Assembly (NCBI RefSeq): GCF_003231285.1
Contig: NZ_QKNS01000007.1
Location: 62,001 to 126,000, forward strand
Length of the DNA stretch: 64,000 nt
Source: Hymenobacter sediminis
GTDB lineage: Bacteria; Bacteroidota; Bacteroidia; Cytophagales; Hymenobacteraceae
Direction of reading: 5' to 3'
The notes under the pieces were generated by a model, which did no database searches, had not been told where the DNA came from, and saw nothing but the letters and a program-made list of their open reading frames with translations. Shown in pieces: positions 50,911 through 59,406 of this stretch. The position numbers and the translations under genes were made by a program. Every line of letters begins with the position of its first letter. Position 1 is the first letter of the stretch.

Positions 50911-51786
50911 CTATACCCGCGCCAGCCGATACCGGAAGTAAGAGCCCAACAGCAGCAATAGCTTGGTGTTGTTAGGTACGCGCACCCGCTCGCCCAGGAT
51001 ACGTTGAGCTGGCAGCTGCCGAATCTTATGGAAGAGCTTAAGGTAGTAGACGTAAGCTAGGTACACACCCAGCCGCGCCGCCCGCGGTAGCTGCACAATT
51101 CCGGCGTAGCCTGCCTCAAAATCCAGCCGGATATCGGTTTCTATCCGTTGTTTCACTTCGTCGGTGAACCGCTCGTACTGTACCCCCGGGAAATACACAC
51201 GCCCGCGTTCCTCATAATCGGAGCGGATGTCGCGCAGGAAATTAATTTTTTGGAATGCAGAGCCCAGTCGACGTGCCGGCTCGCGCAGCCTTTGAAACAT
51301 AGCCTCGTTGCCTTCACAGAAAATGCGCAGGCACATCAGCCCCACCACCTCCGCCGAGCCGTAGATGTACTGCTCATAAAGCGACTGATTATAGCTCCGG
51401 TCGTCGAGGTCCATTTCCATGCTGAACAGGAAAGCATCGATAAACTCCCGGTCGATGCCGTACTGGTGCACCACGTCCTGAAAAGCATGCAGTACAGGGT
51501 TCAGGCTGATGCGCAGGTCCAAGGCCTCGTAGGTCTGGCGCTTGAAATCCTGAAACAGCGCCGCTTTATCGTGCTCATGGAAGGTATCCACAATTTCATC
51601 GGCCCAGCGCACGAAGCCATATACCGAGTACACCGGCAGGTGAAACCGCTGGTCGAGCGTGCGGATGCCCAGCGTGAAGGAGGTGCTGTAGCGTTTGGTA
51701 ATCAGCTTGCTACACGCCCGGCTGGTTTCGGTGAAAAGAGCAACGTGGTCCAACGGATGGCTGTTTTTAGCTACTGATGTTTTCAA
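50911..51786 (-). CDS. crtB: Phytoene synthase
   Basis: 291 residues, squalene/phytoene synthase family. Aspartate-rich sites are FVRWADEIVD (first) and LGSAFQKINFLRDIRSDYEERGRVYFP (second, with DxxxD). It joins two geranylgeranyl diphosphates into phytoene. The start taken is a TTG at 51786 (KTSVAKNS follows); the next candidates would remove conserved N-terminal residues (YSTSFTLGIRTL). It lies 67 bp after crtI. Confidence 0.95.
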   Translation of the reverse strand: MKTSVAKNSHPLDHVALFTETSRACSKLITKRYSTSFTLGIRTLDQRFHLPVYSVYGFVRWADEIVDTFHEHDKAALFQDFKRQTYEALDLRISLNPVLHAFQDVVHQYGIDREFIDAFLFSMEMDLDDRSYNQSLYEQYIYGSAEVVGLMCLRIFCEGNEAMFQRLREPARRLGSAFQKINFLRDIRSDYEERGRVYFPGVQYERFTDEVKQRIETDIRLDFEAGYAGIVQLPRAARLGVYLAYVYYLKLFHKIRQLPAQRILGERVRVPNNTKLLLLLGSYFRYRLARV

Positions 51787-51853
51787 TTGGCGGGAGCTGC
51801 TACCCCCCTGAAGTAACGGAAAGCCCGCTACTTCAGGAAGGTGCGTTTCCTAC

Positions 51854-53410
51854 TTAGTTTTCTTTTTCAATTTCTCCTGCCACTACCTGCCCCGATATGA
51901 GCGAAGGTGGTACGCCAGGACCGGGCACCGTAAGCTGACCCGTAAAATACAGATTACTAACTTTTTTGCTTTTAAGCGCCGGCTTTAAGATGGCCGTTTG
52001 GCGCAACGTATTCGCCAAGCCGTAGGCGTTGCCCTTATAGCTATTGTAATCCTGCACGAAATCCTGGTGGGCGTAACTGCGCTTATACACCACCGCGTCG
52101 CGGATGCTAGTGCCGCAGTGACGTTCCAGCCGATCCATAATCAGGTGGTAGTAATGCTCCCGGGTGTCCTCAGGGTCGGGTAGGTTGGGGGCCACCGGAA
52201 TCAGCAGAAAGAGATTCTCGCAGCCCTCCGGCGCCACCGATGGGTCAGTCTGCGACGGGGCCGACACGTAAAATAGGGGGCGGGTGGGCCACTTCGGGTC
52301 TTCGTAAATTTCTTCGGCGTGCAGGCTGAAATCCTCGTCGAAGAACAGGTTATGATGCCGCAGCTTGGGTAGGCGCTTGTTTACGCCCACGTAAAACAGC
52401 AACGACGAGGGCGCCATCGTGCGCGAGTCCCAGTACTTCTCGTCGTAATGGCGCCACTCGGGGGCCAGCAAGTGCTGCTCGGCGTGGTGGTAGTCGGCAC
52501 CGGCCACTACTACATCGGCGGCCCGGAAGCCGGCGGCGGTTTGCACGCCCGTTGCGCGGCCGCGTTCCACCACAATTTCCTGCACGGGCGCGTTGTACTC
52601 AATCTGCACGCCACGCTCCTGGGCCAGCTGCACCATGCCTTCCACAATCTTGTGCATGCCACCCATGGGGTACCAGGTACCCAGGGCTAAGTCGGCGTAG
52701 TTCATGAGAGAGTAGAGGGCCGGCGTATTTTCGGAGGTAGCCCCCAAGAACAGCACCGGAAACTCTACCAACTCCAATAAGCGTGTGTCTTTGAAAAACT
52801 TGCGTACATGCTTGTGCATGCTCTGCAGCAAATCAAGGCGCACGGCATCTACTACCAGGCGCGGGTCCATGAACTCCAGCAGGGAGCGGCCGGGCATGTG
52901 CACGAATTTGCCGATGCCTACCTCATACTTGTAAGCCGCCTGCCGCAGAAACTCATCGAGGCGGGCGGCGCTACCGGGCTCGTACTGTTCAAATAGTGCC
53001 CGCAGCTCCTCCATGCGGGCCGGAATATCTACCGTTTCCTGGCTCTTAAACACTACCTGGTACGAGGGGTCCAGGCGCACCAACTCATAGTAATCAGAAA
53101 CTTTCTTGCCGAAGCGGGCAAAGTATTGCTCAAAAATATCGGGCATCCAGTACCAGCTCGGCCCCATATCGAAGGTAAAACCCTCAGCCCGGAACACGCG
53201 GGCCCGGCCTCCCGGTCCTTCGTTTTTCTCCAGAATGGTAACGCGGTAGCCGCGCTGGGCCAGGGAGGTAGCGGCGGCCAGCCCGGCGAAGCCCGCCCCG
53301 ATAACCAGAACATGTTTAGAAGTAGAGGCGGTAGTCAAATGAGCAGGGTATTGGTGGGGTTGGTACGCGAAGATGAGAAGTATCCAGATAGTAGCCGGTC
53401 GCTTCCTCAT
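51854..53410 (-). CDS. crtI: Phytoene desaturase
   Basis: 518 codons in the longest frame. The FAD-binding motif HVLVIGAGFAGLAAATSLAQ is followed by the PGGRARVF and DMGPSWYWMPDIFEQYFA blocks, and the C-terminal FTGQLTVPGPGVPPSLISGQ is the bacterial desaturase signature. It inserts four double bonds into phytoene to give lycopene. The ATG at 53410 adds about 24 unconserved residues; a TTG at 53338 just before TTASTSKHVLVIG may be the real start. It is preceded by the ECF sigma gene (155 bp) and followed by crtB. Confidence 0.95.
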   Translation of the reverse strand: MRKRPATIWILLIFAYQPHQYPAHLTTASTSKHVLVIGAGFAGLAAATSLAQRGYRVTILEKNEGPGGRARVFRAEGFTFDMGPSWYWMPDIFEQYFARFGKKVSDYYELVRLDPSYQVVFKSQETVDIPARMEELRALFEQYEPGSAARLDEFLRQAAYKYEVGIGKFVHMPGRSLLEFMDPRLVVDAVRLDLLQSMHKHVRKFFKDTRLLELVEFPVLFLGATSENTPALYSLMNYADLALGTWYPMGGMHKIVEGMVQLAQERGVQIEYNAPVQEIVVERGRATGVQTAAGFRAADVVVAGADYHHAEQHLLAPEWRHYDEKYWDSRTMAPSSLLFYVGVNKRLPKLRHHNLFFDEDFSLHAEEIYEDPKWPTRPLFYVSAPSQTDPSVAPEGCENLFLLIPVAPNLPDPEDTREHYYHLIMDRLERHCGTSIRDAVVYKRSYAHQDFVQDYNSYKGNAYGLANTLRQTAILKPALKSKKVSNLYFTGQLTVPGPGVPPSLISGQVVAGEIEKEN

Positions 53411-53565
53411 CTACATACTGCGGAGCTCGGCAGATGTTTCAGAGAACAGGCTACCCTAGCTCCTACCCCGCAAAAACAGACGGGCCGCGAACCACGCCGC
53501 CAGAAGCTAACGTCGTCCGCGGCCCGCGATACGCCCGGGGCGGGTCTGTACTCTCTCCCTATTCC

Positions 53566-54081
53566 CTACACGCCGGGGGCGTATGTCTTCAGCGCCTGCT
53601 TGAGTTCTTTGCGGGCGATGTGAATACGGTTCTTAACGGTTCCAATCGGAATCTGCAGCTTCTCTGCAATTTCCAGGTACTTGTAGCCGATGTAGTACAT
53701 CATGAACGGAGTCCGGTAGTCGGCGGAAAGACCGGCAATGGCTTCGTTGATATCTGTTACTACGAAATCGGAGGTAGCACCGTTGTGCGTAATGTAATTT
53801 TCGTCGGTATTAAAATATTGGAAATACTCTGTGCTATCAATATTGCTATTGCGCTTGGTAATCTTATTGTAGTTGTTAATGAAGGTGTTGCGCATGATGG
53901 TGTACAACCACGCCTTCAGGTTGGTGCCCGCCTTGAACTTGTCCTTGTTCAGCAGCGCTTTGAGCAGGGTTTCCTGTACCAGGTCCTTAGCATCGTCAGC
54001 GTCGCGGGTCAGGTTCATCGCCACGGGCTTTAGAGAGTAAGAAATCTTCTGTACTTGGTTGGTGAATTCCAAAGAGGTCAT
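53566..54081 (-). CDS. ECF-type RNA polymerase sigma factor
   Basis: 171 residues with region 2 (TRDADDAKDLVQETLLKALLNKDKF; LKAWLYTIMRNTFINNYNK) and region 4 (GLSADYRTPFMMYYIGYKYLEIAEKLQIPIGTVKNRIHIARKEL, a helix-turn-helix). No anti-sigma gene is next to it. Similar sigma genes accompany crt genes in other Bacteroidota. Its promoter has a TATATTTG -7 box with a direct repeat directly upstream, at a distance where a CarH-type repressor could act. It is probably co-transcribed with or controls crtI-crtB, 155 bp downstream. Confidence 0.93.
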   Translation of the reverse strand: MTSLEFTNQVQKISYSLKPVAMNLTRDADDAKDLVQETLLKALLNKDKFKAGTNLKAWLYTIMRNTFINNYNKITKRNSNIDSTEYFQYFNTDENYITHNGATSDFVVTDINEAIAGLSADYRTPFMMYYIGYKYLEIAEKLQIPIGTVKNRIHIARKELKQALKTYAPGV

Positions 54082-54112
54082 ACTGTTTAGCTTTTCGTGG
54101 CAAAAAGTTAAA

Positions 54113-54120
54113 CAAATATA
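54113..54120 (-). promoter_or_regulatory. -7 element of the ECF sigma gene promoter
   Basis: On the minus strand TATATTTG matches TAnnTTTG exactly. Transcription would start near 54107, leaving a leader of about 25 bases before the ATG at 54081. Confidence 0.65.
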
Positions 54121-54124
54121 CGAG

Positions 54125-54140
54125 CGTATCTGAATGTATC
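54125..54140 (-). promoter_or_regulatory. Direct repeat next to the sigma promoter, candidate CarH operator
   Basis: On the plus strand CGTATC (54125-54130) and TGTATC (54135-54140) repeat with a 10-bp step; on the transcribed orientation this is GATACATTCAGATACG. It lies 5-20 bp upstream of the -7 element, i.e. in the spacer and towards -33, where CarH tetramers bind tandem repeats in other bacteria. The identity of the protein that binds here is inferred. Confidence 0.4.
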
Positions 54141-54376
54141 AGTACCTACATCAATTTATTTTTCCTTCTACCCTCTCCCGTCGCAAAAATCAGCTTGTTT
54201 GAAATAACAATCTGATAATCAATATATAACAAATACATCTTTCGCTCTAACCGAAAGCCTTACTACCCCTACTGCCTGTCAGAAACGATGCTTTTGACCT
54301 ACACAAACGCCCGGCCGAACGGATGTTACTCCTACGGCCGGGCGGCGGGTTTGTTGAACAAGAATAGGTTACGCTT

Positions 54377-55303
54377 TTATGAAGCTTCGGTGGGTAGCTC
54401 CACCTGTCGGTCGCAGGCGCAAGCGCAGATGCCTTCTGCCAAAGCAATAAAATCAGTGATTAAACGCAGGCGGACCGCATTAGCAGGCATTTTGAAGTTC
54501 AGTTGCGCCAGCGGACCGTAGAGAAACAGCGTGATATCAGAACAAATCTGGTGCAGTTCATTCACAAAATCCTGTACCTCATCACGTTCCGGAACAGCCG
54601 TCAGGACAGTGAGGGCGGCGTATGGTTGATAGGCGCTGCACACAGCTTTCAGCTCCGACACGGGCAGGTTCTGACCTAAGTACAGCACATGGTGCCCACG
54701 GGCCCGCAGGATGTAGTTCATGAACAGCAAGGCCAACTCGTGCATTTCGCCCTCGGGCAGAAATAACACCCAGCGCCGGGCGGTGGCAGGCTGTACGGGC
54801 GGCAGTGCATCGGTGGCGGCCAGCAGCTTTTGGCGCAGCAGGTTAGTAACCAAATGCTCCTGCGCCGGATTTACGGTACCGGTCTGCCACATTACGCCTA
54901 TGCGCTGCAGAAAGGGGTAGGCAACGTGCAGAATGGCCTGCTCAAAGCCGCTTTGCTGAATTGCTTGGTTGAGCAGATTCGTCAGCTGCAGCTCATTCAT
55001 TTCCAACATGGCGGCCAGCAGCCCGTTTACTTGCTGGCAGTAATTATGGGAGGCATCATCGCAGGAAATAACAGCTTTGGTCAGTTCCTGCTCCGTGAGC
55101 TTGGCCACCTGCGAAATACGGTAGCCTCGGTTACACAGGGTAGCAACATTCAGCAAACGGCGCAGGTCGTCGTCGCAGTACGTGCGGATGTTGGTGGCAG
55201 TACGTACAGGCCGAAGAATACCGTAGCGCTGCTCCCAGATGCGAATGGTGTGTGCTTTGACGCCCGAAAGCTGCTCCAGGTCGCTGATAGAAAAATGTCC
55301 CAC
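54377..55303 (-). CDS. MerR-family regulator with B12-binding domain (CarH type)
   Basis: 308 residues, GTG start at 55303. N-terminal MerR winged helix (SISDLEQLSGVKAHTIRIWEQRYGIL, about 4-30). A helical light-sensing domain at about 90-165 contains W-x9-EH: Trp139, then Glu149-His150, the pattern around the adenosyl group in CarH photoreceptors. The Rossmann-like B12 domain (about 178-300) has Glu186-x-His188 in PEGEMHELALL, matching ExHxxG with Ala in the Gly place; His188 would be the lower cobalt ligand. YLGQNLPVSEL follows. Such proteins repress carotenoid genes in the dark with adenosylcobalamin and let go in light. It starts 20 bp after crtZ. Confidence 0.85.
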   Translation of the reverse strand: MGHFSISDLEQLSGVKAHTIRIWEQRYGILRPVRTATNIRTYCDDDLRRLLNVATLCNRGYRISQVAKLTEQELTKAVISCDDASHNYCQQVNGLLAAMLEMNELQLTNLLNQAIQQSGFEQAILHVAYPFLQRIGVMWQTGTVNPAQEHLVTNLLRQKLLAATDALPPVQPATARRWVLFLPEGEMHELALLFMNYILRARGHHVLYLGQNLPVSELKAVCSAYQPYAALTVLTAVPERDEVQDFVNELHQICSDITLFLYGPLAQLNFKMPANAVRLRLITDFIALAEGICACACDRQVELPTEAS

Positions 55304-55323
55304 TATTCTGTTCTCCCTCTCAA

Positions 55324-55827
55324 CTAATTACTTACTGCGCCTGACTGCGACCGAAGCACCCGCGTTGGGGCGGGCTTGCGCAGGGCCAGGGCAAAATATT
55401 TCGGCGACACCCACAGCAGGCCAAATTCTTCGGAGCCGTCGCGGCCGGTGGTTTTATGGTGCATTTTGTGCGCCATGTTTAGAGCCCGCAGGTAGGTATT
55501 GCGCGACTTCCGCCAGAACCGCAGCCGGCCATGAATCAGCACATCGTGCACGAAAAAATAGAGCGTACCGTAGGCAGCAATGCCTACCCCCATCCAGAAC
55601 CGAAAGTCCTTGGCATCGGAGCCATAGATGATGAGCAGCATCGACAGCGAGCCATAGAACAGAAAAAAGAAGTCGTTGCGCTCGAAGCGGTGCGGGTGCC
55701 GCACATGGTGCGAACGGTGCAAAAACCATAGCGGCCCGTGCAGCACAAAACGGTGCATAAACCAGGCCACGAACTCCATTCCGAGAAAGGTAGCCGTCGT
55801 AACGGCCACGGCTGCCAGCGTTGTCAT
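55324..55827 (-). CDS. crtZ: CrtZ-type beta-carotene hydroxylase
   Basis: 167 residues, fatty-acid hydroxylase superfamily, membrane di-iron enzyme. The histidine boxes are in order: FMHRFVLHG, HRSHHVRHPHRFERND, FVHDVLIHGR and NMAHKMHHK, as in bacterial CrtZ. It hydroxylates the beta-ionone ring at C3. It is immediately upstream of the CarH-type gene (20 bp) on the same strand, so both are probably expressed together; this would place the regulator under the same control as the pigment gene. Confidence 0.92.
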   Translation of the reverse strand: MTTLAAVAVTTATFLGMEFVAWFMHRFVLHGPLWFLHRSHHVRHPHRFERNDFFFLFYGSLSMLLIIYGSDAKDFRFWMGVGIAAYGTLYFFVHDVLIHGRLRFWRKSRNTYLRALNMAHKMHHKTTGRDGSEEFGLLWVSPKYFALALRKPAPTRVLRSQSGAVSN

Positions 55828-55960
55828 GGGGCTAAAACCGCCGGAATGTTGAGAAGTTTGAAAAAAATGAAAGGAGAAAGTTACTAATCTTCCCGGAAAC
55901 CGTCGTTCGAGCTTACTATCCTCTAAGATTTTCGGGGCGTATTCTTCCCGCAGGTGTCCT

Positions 55961-56006
55961 AAAAAAAGTAACAGCCACCTTGCTAGAAGGTAGCTGTTGC
56001 TTTTTT
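55961..56006 (-). terminator. Terminator of the enoyl-CoA hydratase gene
   Basis: AACAGCCACCTT and AAGGTAGCTGTT form an almost perfect stem with A- and T-runs on the two sides. It starts about 18 bp after the stop at 56024 (minus strand) and separates it from crtZ. Confidence 0.75.
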
Positions 56007-56023
56007 AGGTAGGAAAAGAGCCC

Positions 56024-56836
56024 CTAGTTTTCCCAGGTTATCTTCTCTTTGGCCAAGAAAGCAGCAATGCCACGGCGGCAGTCGTCGGAGCCGCGGGCTT
56101 CGGCGTTCATGCGGGCAGCGTAGCGCAGGCTGTCTTCCAGGGGCATTTCCGGAATTCGGGCCAGCATTTCCTTAGTAGTTTCCATGCTTTGGGTTGAGTT
56201 CTCAACGCAGAGGCGGCGCGCAAACTGATACACATTGTCGGCCAGTTCGGCCTTGGGCACCAGAAAGTTCACCAGACCGTATTCTAGAGCCAGTTGGGCC
56301 GAAATTACATCGCCGGTGAGCAGTAGCTGTTTAGTGCGGGCCTCCCCTATTTTGCGCAGCAGAAACACACTTACAATAGCAGGTAAAAAGCCGATTTTCA
56401 CCTCGGTATAACCAAATTTGGCTTCGGGCACGGCAAAGGAAAAGTCGCAGATAGTAGCAAGTCCGCATCCGCCGGCCAGCGCGTGGCCCTGCACCTGCCC
56501 AATTACCACCTTTTTGAGAGTATAAATCTGGTGGAAGAGCTGCATGAGGTGGGTAGAGTCGGCCAGGTTATCAGTGTAGCCGAAGCCCTGCAGCTCCTGA
56601 ATGTAGCCGAGGTCGGCACCCGCGCAGAACACGTCGCCTTCGGCCCGCAGCACAATTACTTTGCAGGCCTCGTCCTCCTCGGCAAACTCAAAGGCTTGCT
56701 TCAGCTCGGTCACCATATCGGCGCTGAGGGCGTTGCGCTTTTCCGGGCGGTTGAGGGTAATGTATCCGATAAGATCCTGCGCCTCATAGCGAATGAAACG
56801 GAGGTCTTCCAACTCCTGAGTGGGCATGTTTTCCAT
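56024..56836 (-). CDS. Enoyl-CoA hydratase/isomerase family protein
   Basis: 270 residues, crotonase fold. GYITLNRPEKRNALSADMV opens the domain; the oxyanion loop FCAGADLGYIQEL and GHALAGGCGLATICDFSFA fit the family, and PEAKFGYTEVKIGFLPAIVSVFL follows. The Glu pair expected in hydratases is partly present (AKFGYTEVKIG), so hydratase, methylglutaconyl-CoA hydratase or isomerase activity is possible. It acts in acyl-CoA breakdown in the cytoplasm. It stands alone between the crt block and comEC. Confidence 0.9.
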   Translation of the reverse strand: MENMPTQELEDLRFIRYEAQDLIGYITLNRPEKRNALSADMVTELKQAFEFAEEDEACKVIVLRAEGDVFCAGADLGYIQELQGFGYTDNLADSTHLMQLFHQIYTLKKVVIGQVQGHALAGGCGLATICDFSFAVPEAKFGYTEVKIGFLPAIVSVFLLRKIGEARTKQLLLTGDVISAQLALEYGLVNFLVPKAELADNVYQFARRLCVENSTQSMETTKEMLARIPEMPLEDSLRYAARMNAEARGSDDCRRGIAAFLAKEKITWEN

Positions 56837-57011
56837 AGTCCGGCACGTTGCAATCGGTGAGAGGAAGGCTTCCCAAGCAGAGAACTACCCCTCGTGGAGC
56901 AGCTAAAGCCAAAGGACGCGAAAACCAAACGTAACAAAATTGATGCTACGATACATGCTATAGCGTAGGCGGAGGCCTACAAGTTTCGTCCAACCCCGCC
57001 TACTACCCCAC

Positions 57012-59252
57012 CTACTGCCGTACCTGAACGGTGAATGCACCGCGCGTAGTTACGTCATACGTCTGAAAACCAGCTACCTGCAACACAGAATCCTGCCGAG
57101 CTACGTACCAGCTTTTGCACGAAGAATCGAAAATTACCGGTGCCTTCTTCCCGAAAATATCGGCCAGCTCCTGGGGCTTCACGCGGGCGTTGCGGCGAAG
57201 CACAATGGCATCCGGACTAGGCAATGGCTGGCTGGCCGGACTTAGGCGGCTGCTTACAAAGGCCACCCGCAGCCCGCGCCACGCGGCCAGGGTAAGGCCT
57301 GGCTCGGCTACCCGTGCGGGCACTGGGCAGCCCTTCCAGCCTACCGAGTGAGTGACCCGCCGGGCTTCGCGCTGAATACTACCCGGTACAATGCGGTAAG
57401 TACGTTCCGTTTCGGTCAGGGGCAACGAATCAACGGTAACCACCTCGGCGGCCGCCCCCTGCCAGAAACCCACCACCGAGCGGCGTGGAATGCTGTAGAT
57501 AATCAGGCGGGCATCGGGGGCCAGTTGGTGGGCGGCCCACACCCGGCTGCTTTCCAGCACGGCCAGTAGCGCACAGGCTATGCCCAGCCATGGCAAACGG
57601 CGCAAGCGCAAGAACACTAGCCCGGCCAGAAGGAAGGCAAAGAGTAGCCACGTCTGCGGAGCGGTGAGGTGAATGCCCGAAATTAGAGCACCCGGCATCA
57701 GGCGGCCGATGGAGAAAATGTACTCGTTGAACAGCCAGATCATCCACTCAAACACCCCGGCTACGAGGTGCGGCAGCCAGTCCAGGGCAGCAGCAGCAAC
57801 GCCAGCTGAAAGCAACCCCAACAGAGCCACTACCCCCTTCAGGACCAGCAACCCCAGCCCCACGTACACCGCCAGGCTTGAAATAGGGACGGCCACCAGG
57901 TTTGACGCCAAGAAGCTGAGTGGAAACTGATGAAAGTAGAACAACCCCAAGGGAAACGTGGCTACCTGGGCCGCCAACGATAGCGCCGTGGCCTGCCACA
58001 CGTACTCCAGCCCGGTACCCAACCACTTCCACGATTTCTTTACGCCTATCGACTGCCAGGGCCGCTGCCTGCCCAAAAAGTACGCTTTTGGCTGCAGCCA
58101 GCGGGCAATGCGCGGCTGCAGGTACACGATGCTGAGCACGGCCAAAAACGAAAGCTGAAACCCTACGTCGCAGAGCAGGTAAGGGTCATAGCACAGCAGA
58201 AAGAAGGCTGCCACGGCCAGCAGATTATACATAGAGGTCTGCCGACCGCTGGTCTGCCCGGCAATGATGAACGAGAACATCACCGCCGCCCGCAGCACCG
58301 AAGCCGACAACCCCGTCAGGAAAGCGTAACTCCAGATAGTAGCCAACCCCAACAGCGCCGTTACCAGCCGAAACCAGGGTCCGCGCCTACCCGGCAGGCG
58401 GCTTAACAACCACGTTACGGCCCCAAACAAAAGCCCCACCTGTAACCCCGAAACTGCCATGATGTGGGTGGTGCCGGTATTGGCGTAGGCCTGCTTAGTT
58501 TCTTGATCTACCTCATCCTTAATACCCAACACCAGCGCCGAGGCAAGGGCGTATTCGCGCTTGGCGTGCATGTACTGCCGAAATACGCCATCTAGCACGC
58601 GAGCTGCCCGCATGGCCGTAGCCCGCATGATGCTAGGCGGGTCAGTGGCTATTTTCTGGTACTGATCGGGGTGAATGAACTGCTGATGGTACACCTGATG
58701 ATATTCCAGGTAGCGGTGGTAATCGAACTCGCCGGGGTTAAGGGGCGGCTTGCTTGGCGCAGGCGCTCCGCGCACCAGCCATACGTCGCCGTACTGCGGG
58801 GCGCCTACCCCCCCTTCCCGCGGAATACTCACCCGAATGCCACCCCGTGCCGTTAGCCACTGCCCTGCCACCCGCACCGTCGATACGCGCACAGTGGTGG
58901 CGTAGGTGGCAGGCCGCGTTACCGTATAATCGTCCACCACAGCCCGGTAAAACTCAACCTGGTTGCCAAATCGGTACAGATGATCAGGGGCCCGGCTTTC
59001 GGTGGCTTGCTGAGTCAGCGCAGCGCCTGCGGCATAGAGCGTAACAACGGCCACCAAACCAGCGGCATCAGTGGCGGCAGGCCCAGGCCGGCGGGCCGCC
59101 CACAGCTGCAGAACGATAAATGACAAGACTACCCCCGCTACGGCGGGCAGCAAATCAGGCAGCTTTTCGCCGGCGTAGAGGTAGGTAAGAATGCCCGCCA
59201 TAAGCGGCAGCGTCAGCCGCACGAAGGCATTCGGGGCCCATTTGATTTCCAT
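57012..59252 (-). CDS. comEC: ComEC/Rec2-family competence protein
   Basis: 746 residues with an N-terminal DUF4131 part (two membrane helices, then an OB-like periplasmic part around YDYTVTRPATYATTVRV), and the Competence channel domain with about nine helices: GTTHIMAVSGLQVGLLFGA is the characteristic block. The C-terminal metallo-beta-lactamase domain of the Bacillus protein is absent; the last ~150 residues are a soluble region (LIIYSIPRRSVVGFWQG) without HxHxDH. This shorter form is usual in Bacteroidota. It should move single-stranded DNA across the inner membrane. Confidence 0.93.
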   Translation of the reverse strand: MEIKWAPNAFVRLTLPLMAGILTYLYAGEKLPDLLPAVAGVVLSFIVLQLWAARRPGPAATDAAGLVAVVTLYAAGAALTQQATESRAPDHLYRFGNQVEFYRAVVDDYTVTRPATYATTVRVSTVRVAGQWLTARGGIRVSIPREGGVGAPQYGDVWLVRGAPAPSKPPLNPGEFDYHRYLEYHQVYHQQFIHPDQYQKIATDPPSIMRATAMRAARVLDGVFRQYMHAKREYALASALVLGIKDEVDQETKQAYANTGTTHIMAVSGLQVGLLFGAVTWLLSRLPGRRGPWFRLVTALLGLATIWSYAFLTGLSASVLRAAVMFSFIIAGQTSGRQTSMYNLLAVAAFFLLCYDPYLLCDVGFQLSFLAVLSIVYLQPRIARWLQPKAYFLGRQRPWQSIGVKKSWKWLGTGLEYVWQATALSLAAQVATFPLGLFYFHQFPLSFLASNLVAVPISSLAVYVGLGLLVLKGVVALLGLLSAGVAAAALDWLPHLVAGVFEWMIWLFNEYIFSIGRLMPGALISGIHLTAPQTWLLFAFLLAGLVFLRLRRLPWLGIACALLAVLESSRVWAAHQLAPDARLIIYSIPRRSVVGFWQGAAAEVVTVDSLPLTETERTYRIVPGSIQREARRVTHSVGWKGCPVPARVAEPGLTLAAWRGLRVAFVSSRLSPASQPLPSPDAIVLRRNARVKPQELADIFGKKAPVIFDSSCKSWYVARQDSVLQVAGFQTYDVTTRGAFTVQVRQ

Positions 59253-59337
59253 ATAAACACAAACTGGCGCGCCCGTTAATCGGGGTAGTAAAGCGGATTC
59301 TTATTGAATAGTCAAAATGAGGAAAATAAGCTAAATG

Positions 59338-59385
59338 GCAAAAGGCCACTTGGTTTCCTTGTAAGGAAACCAAGTGGCCTTTTGC
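59338..59385 (-). terminator. 21-bp perfect hairpin after the GNAT gene
   Basis: Arms 59338-59358 and 59365-59385 are exact reverse complements with a six-base loop; the stem contains CCACTTGGTTTCC. It lies 21 bp past the GNAT stop on the minus strand. The T-run (CCTTTTGCC) is short, so termination may be partial; mRNA protection is another reading. Confidence 0.7.
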
Positions 59386-59406
59386 TAGTCTTGCGGAGTT
59401 GCAGAC

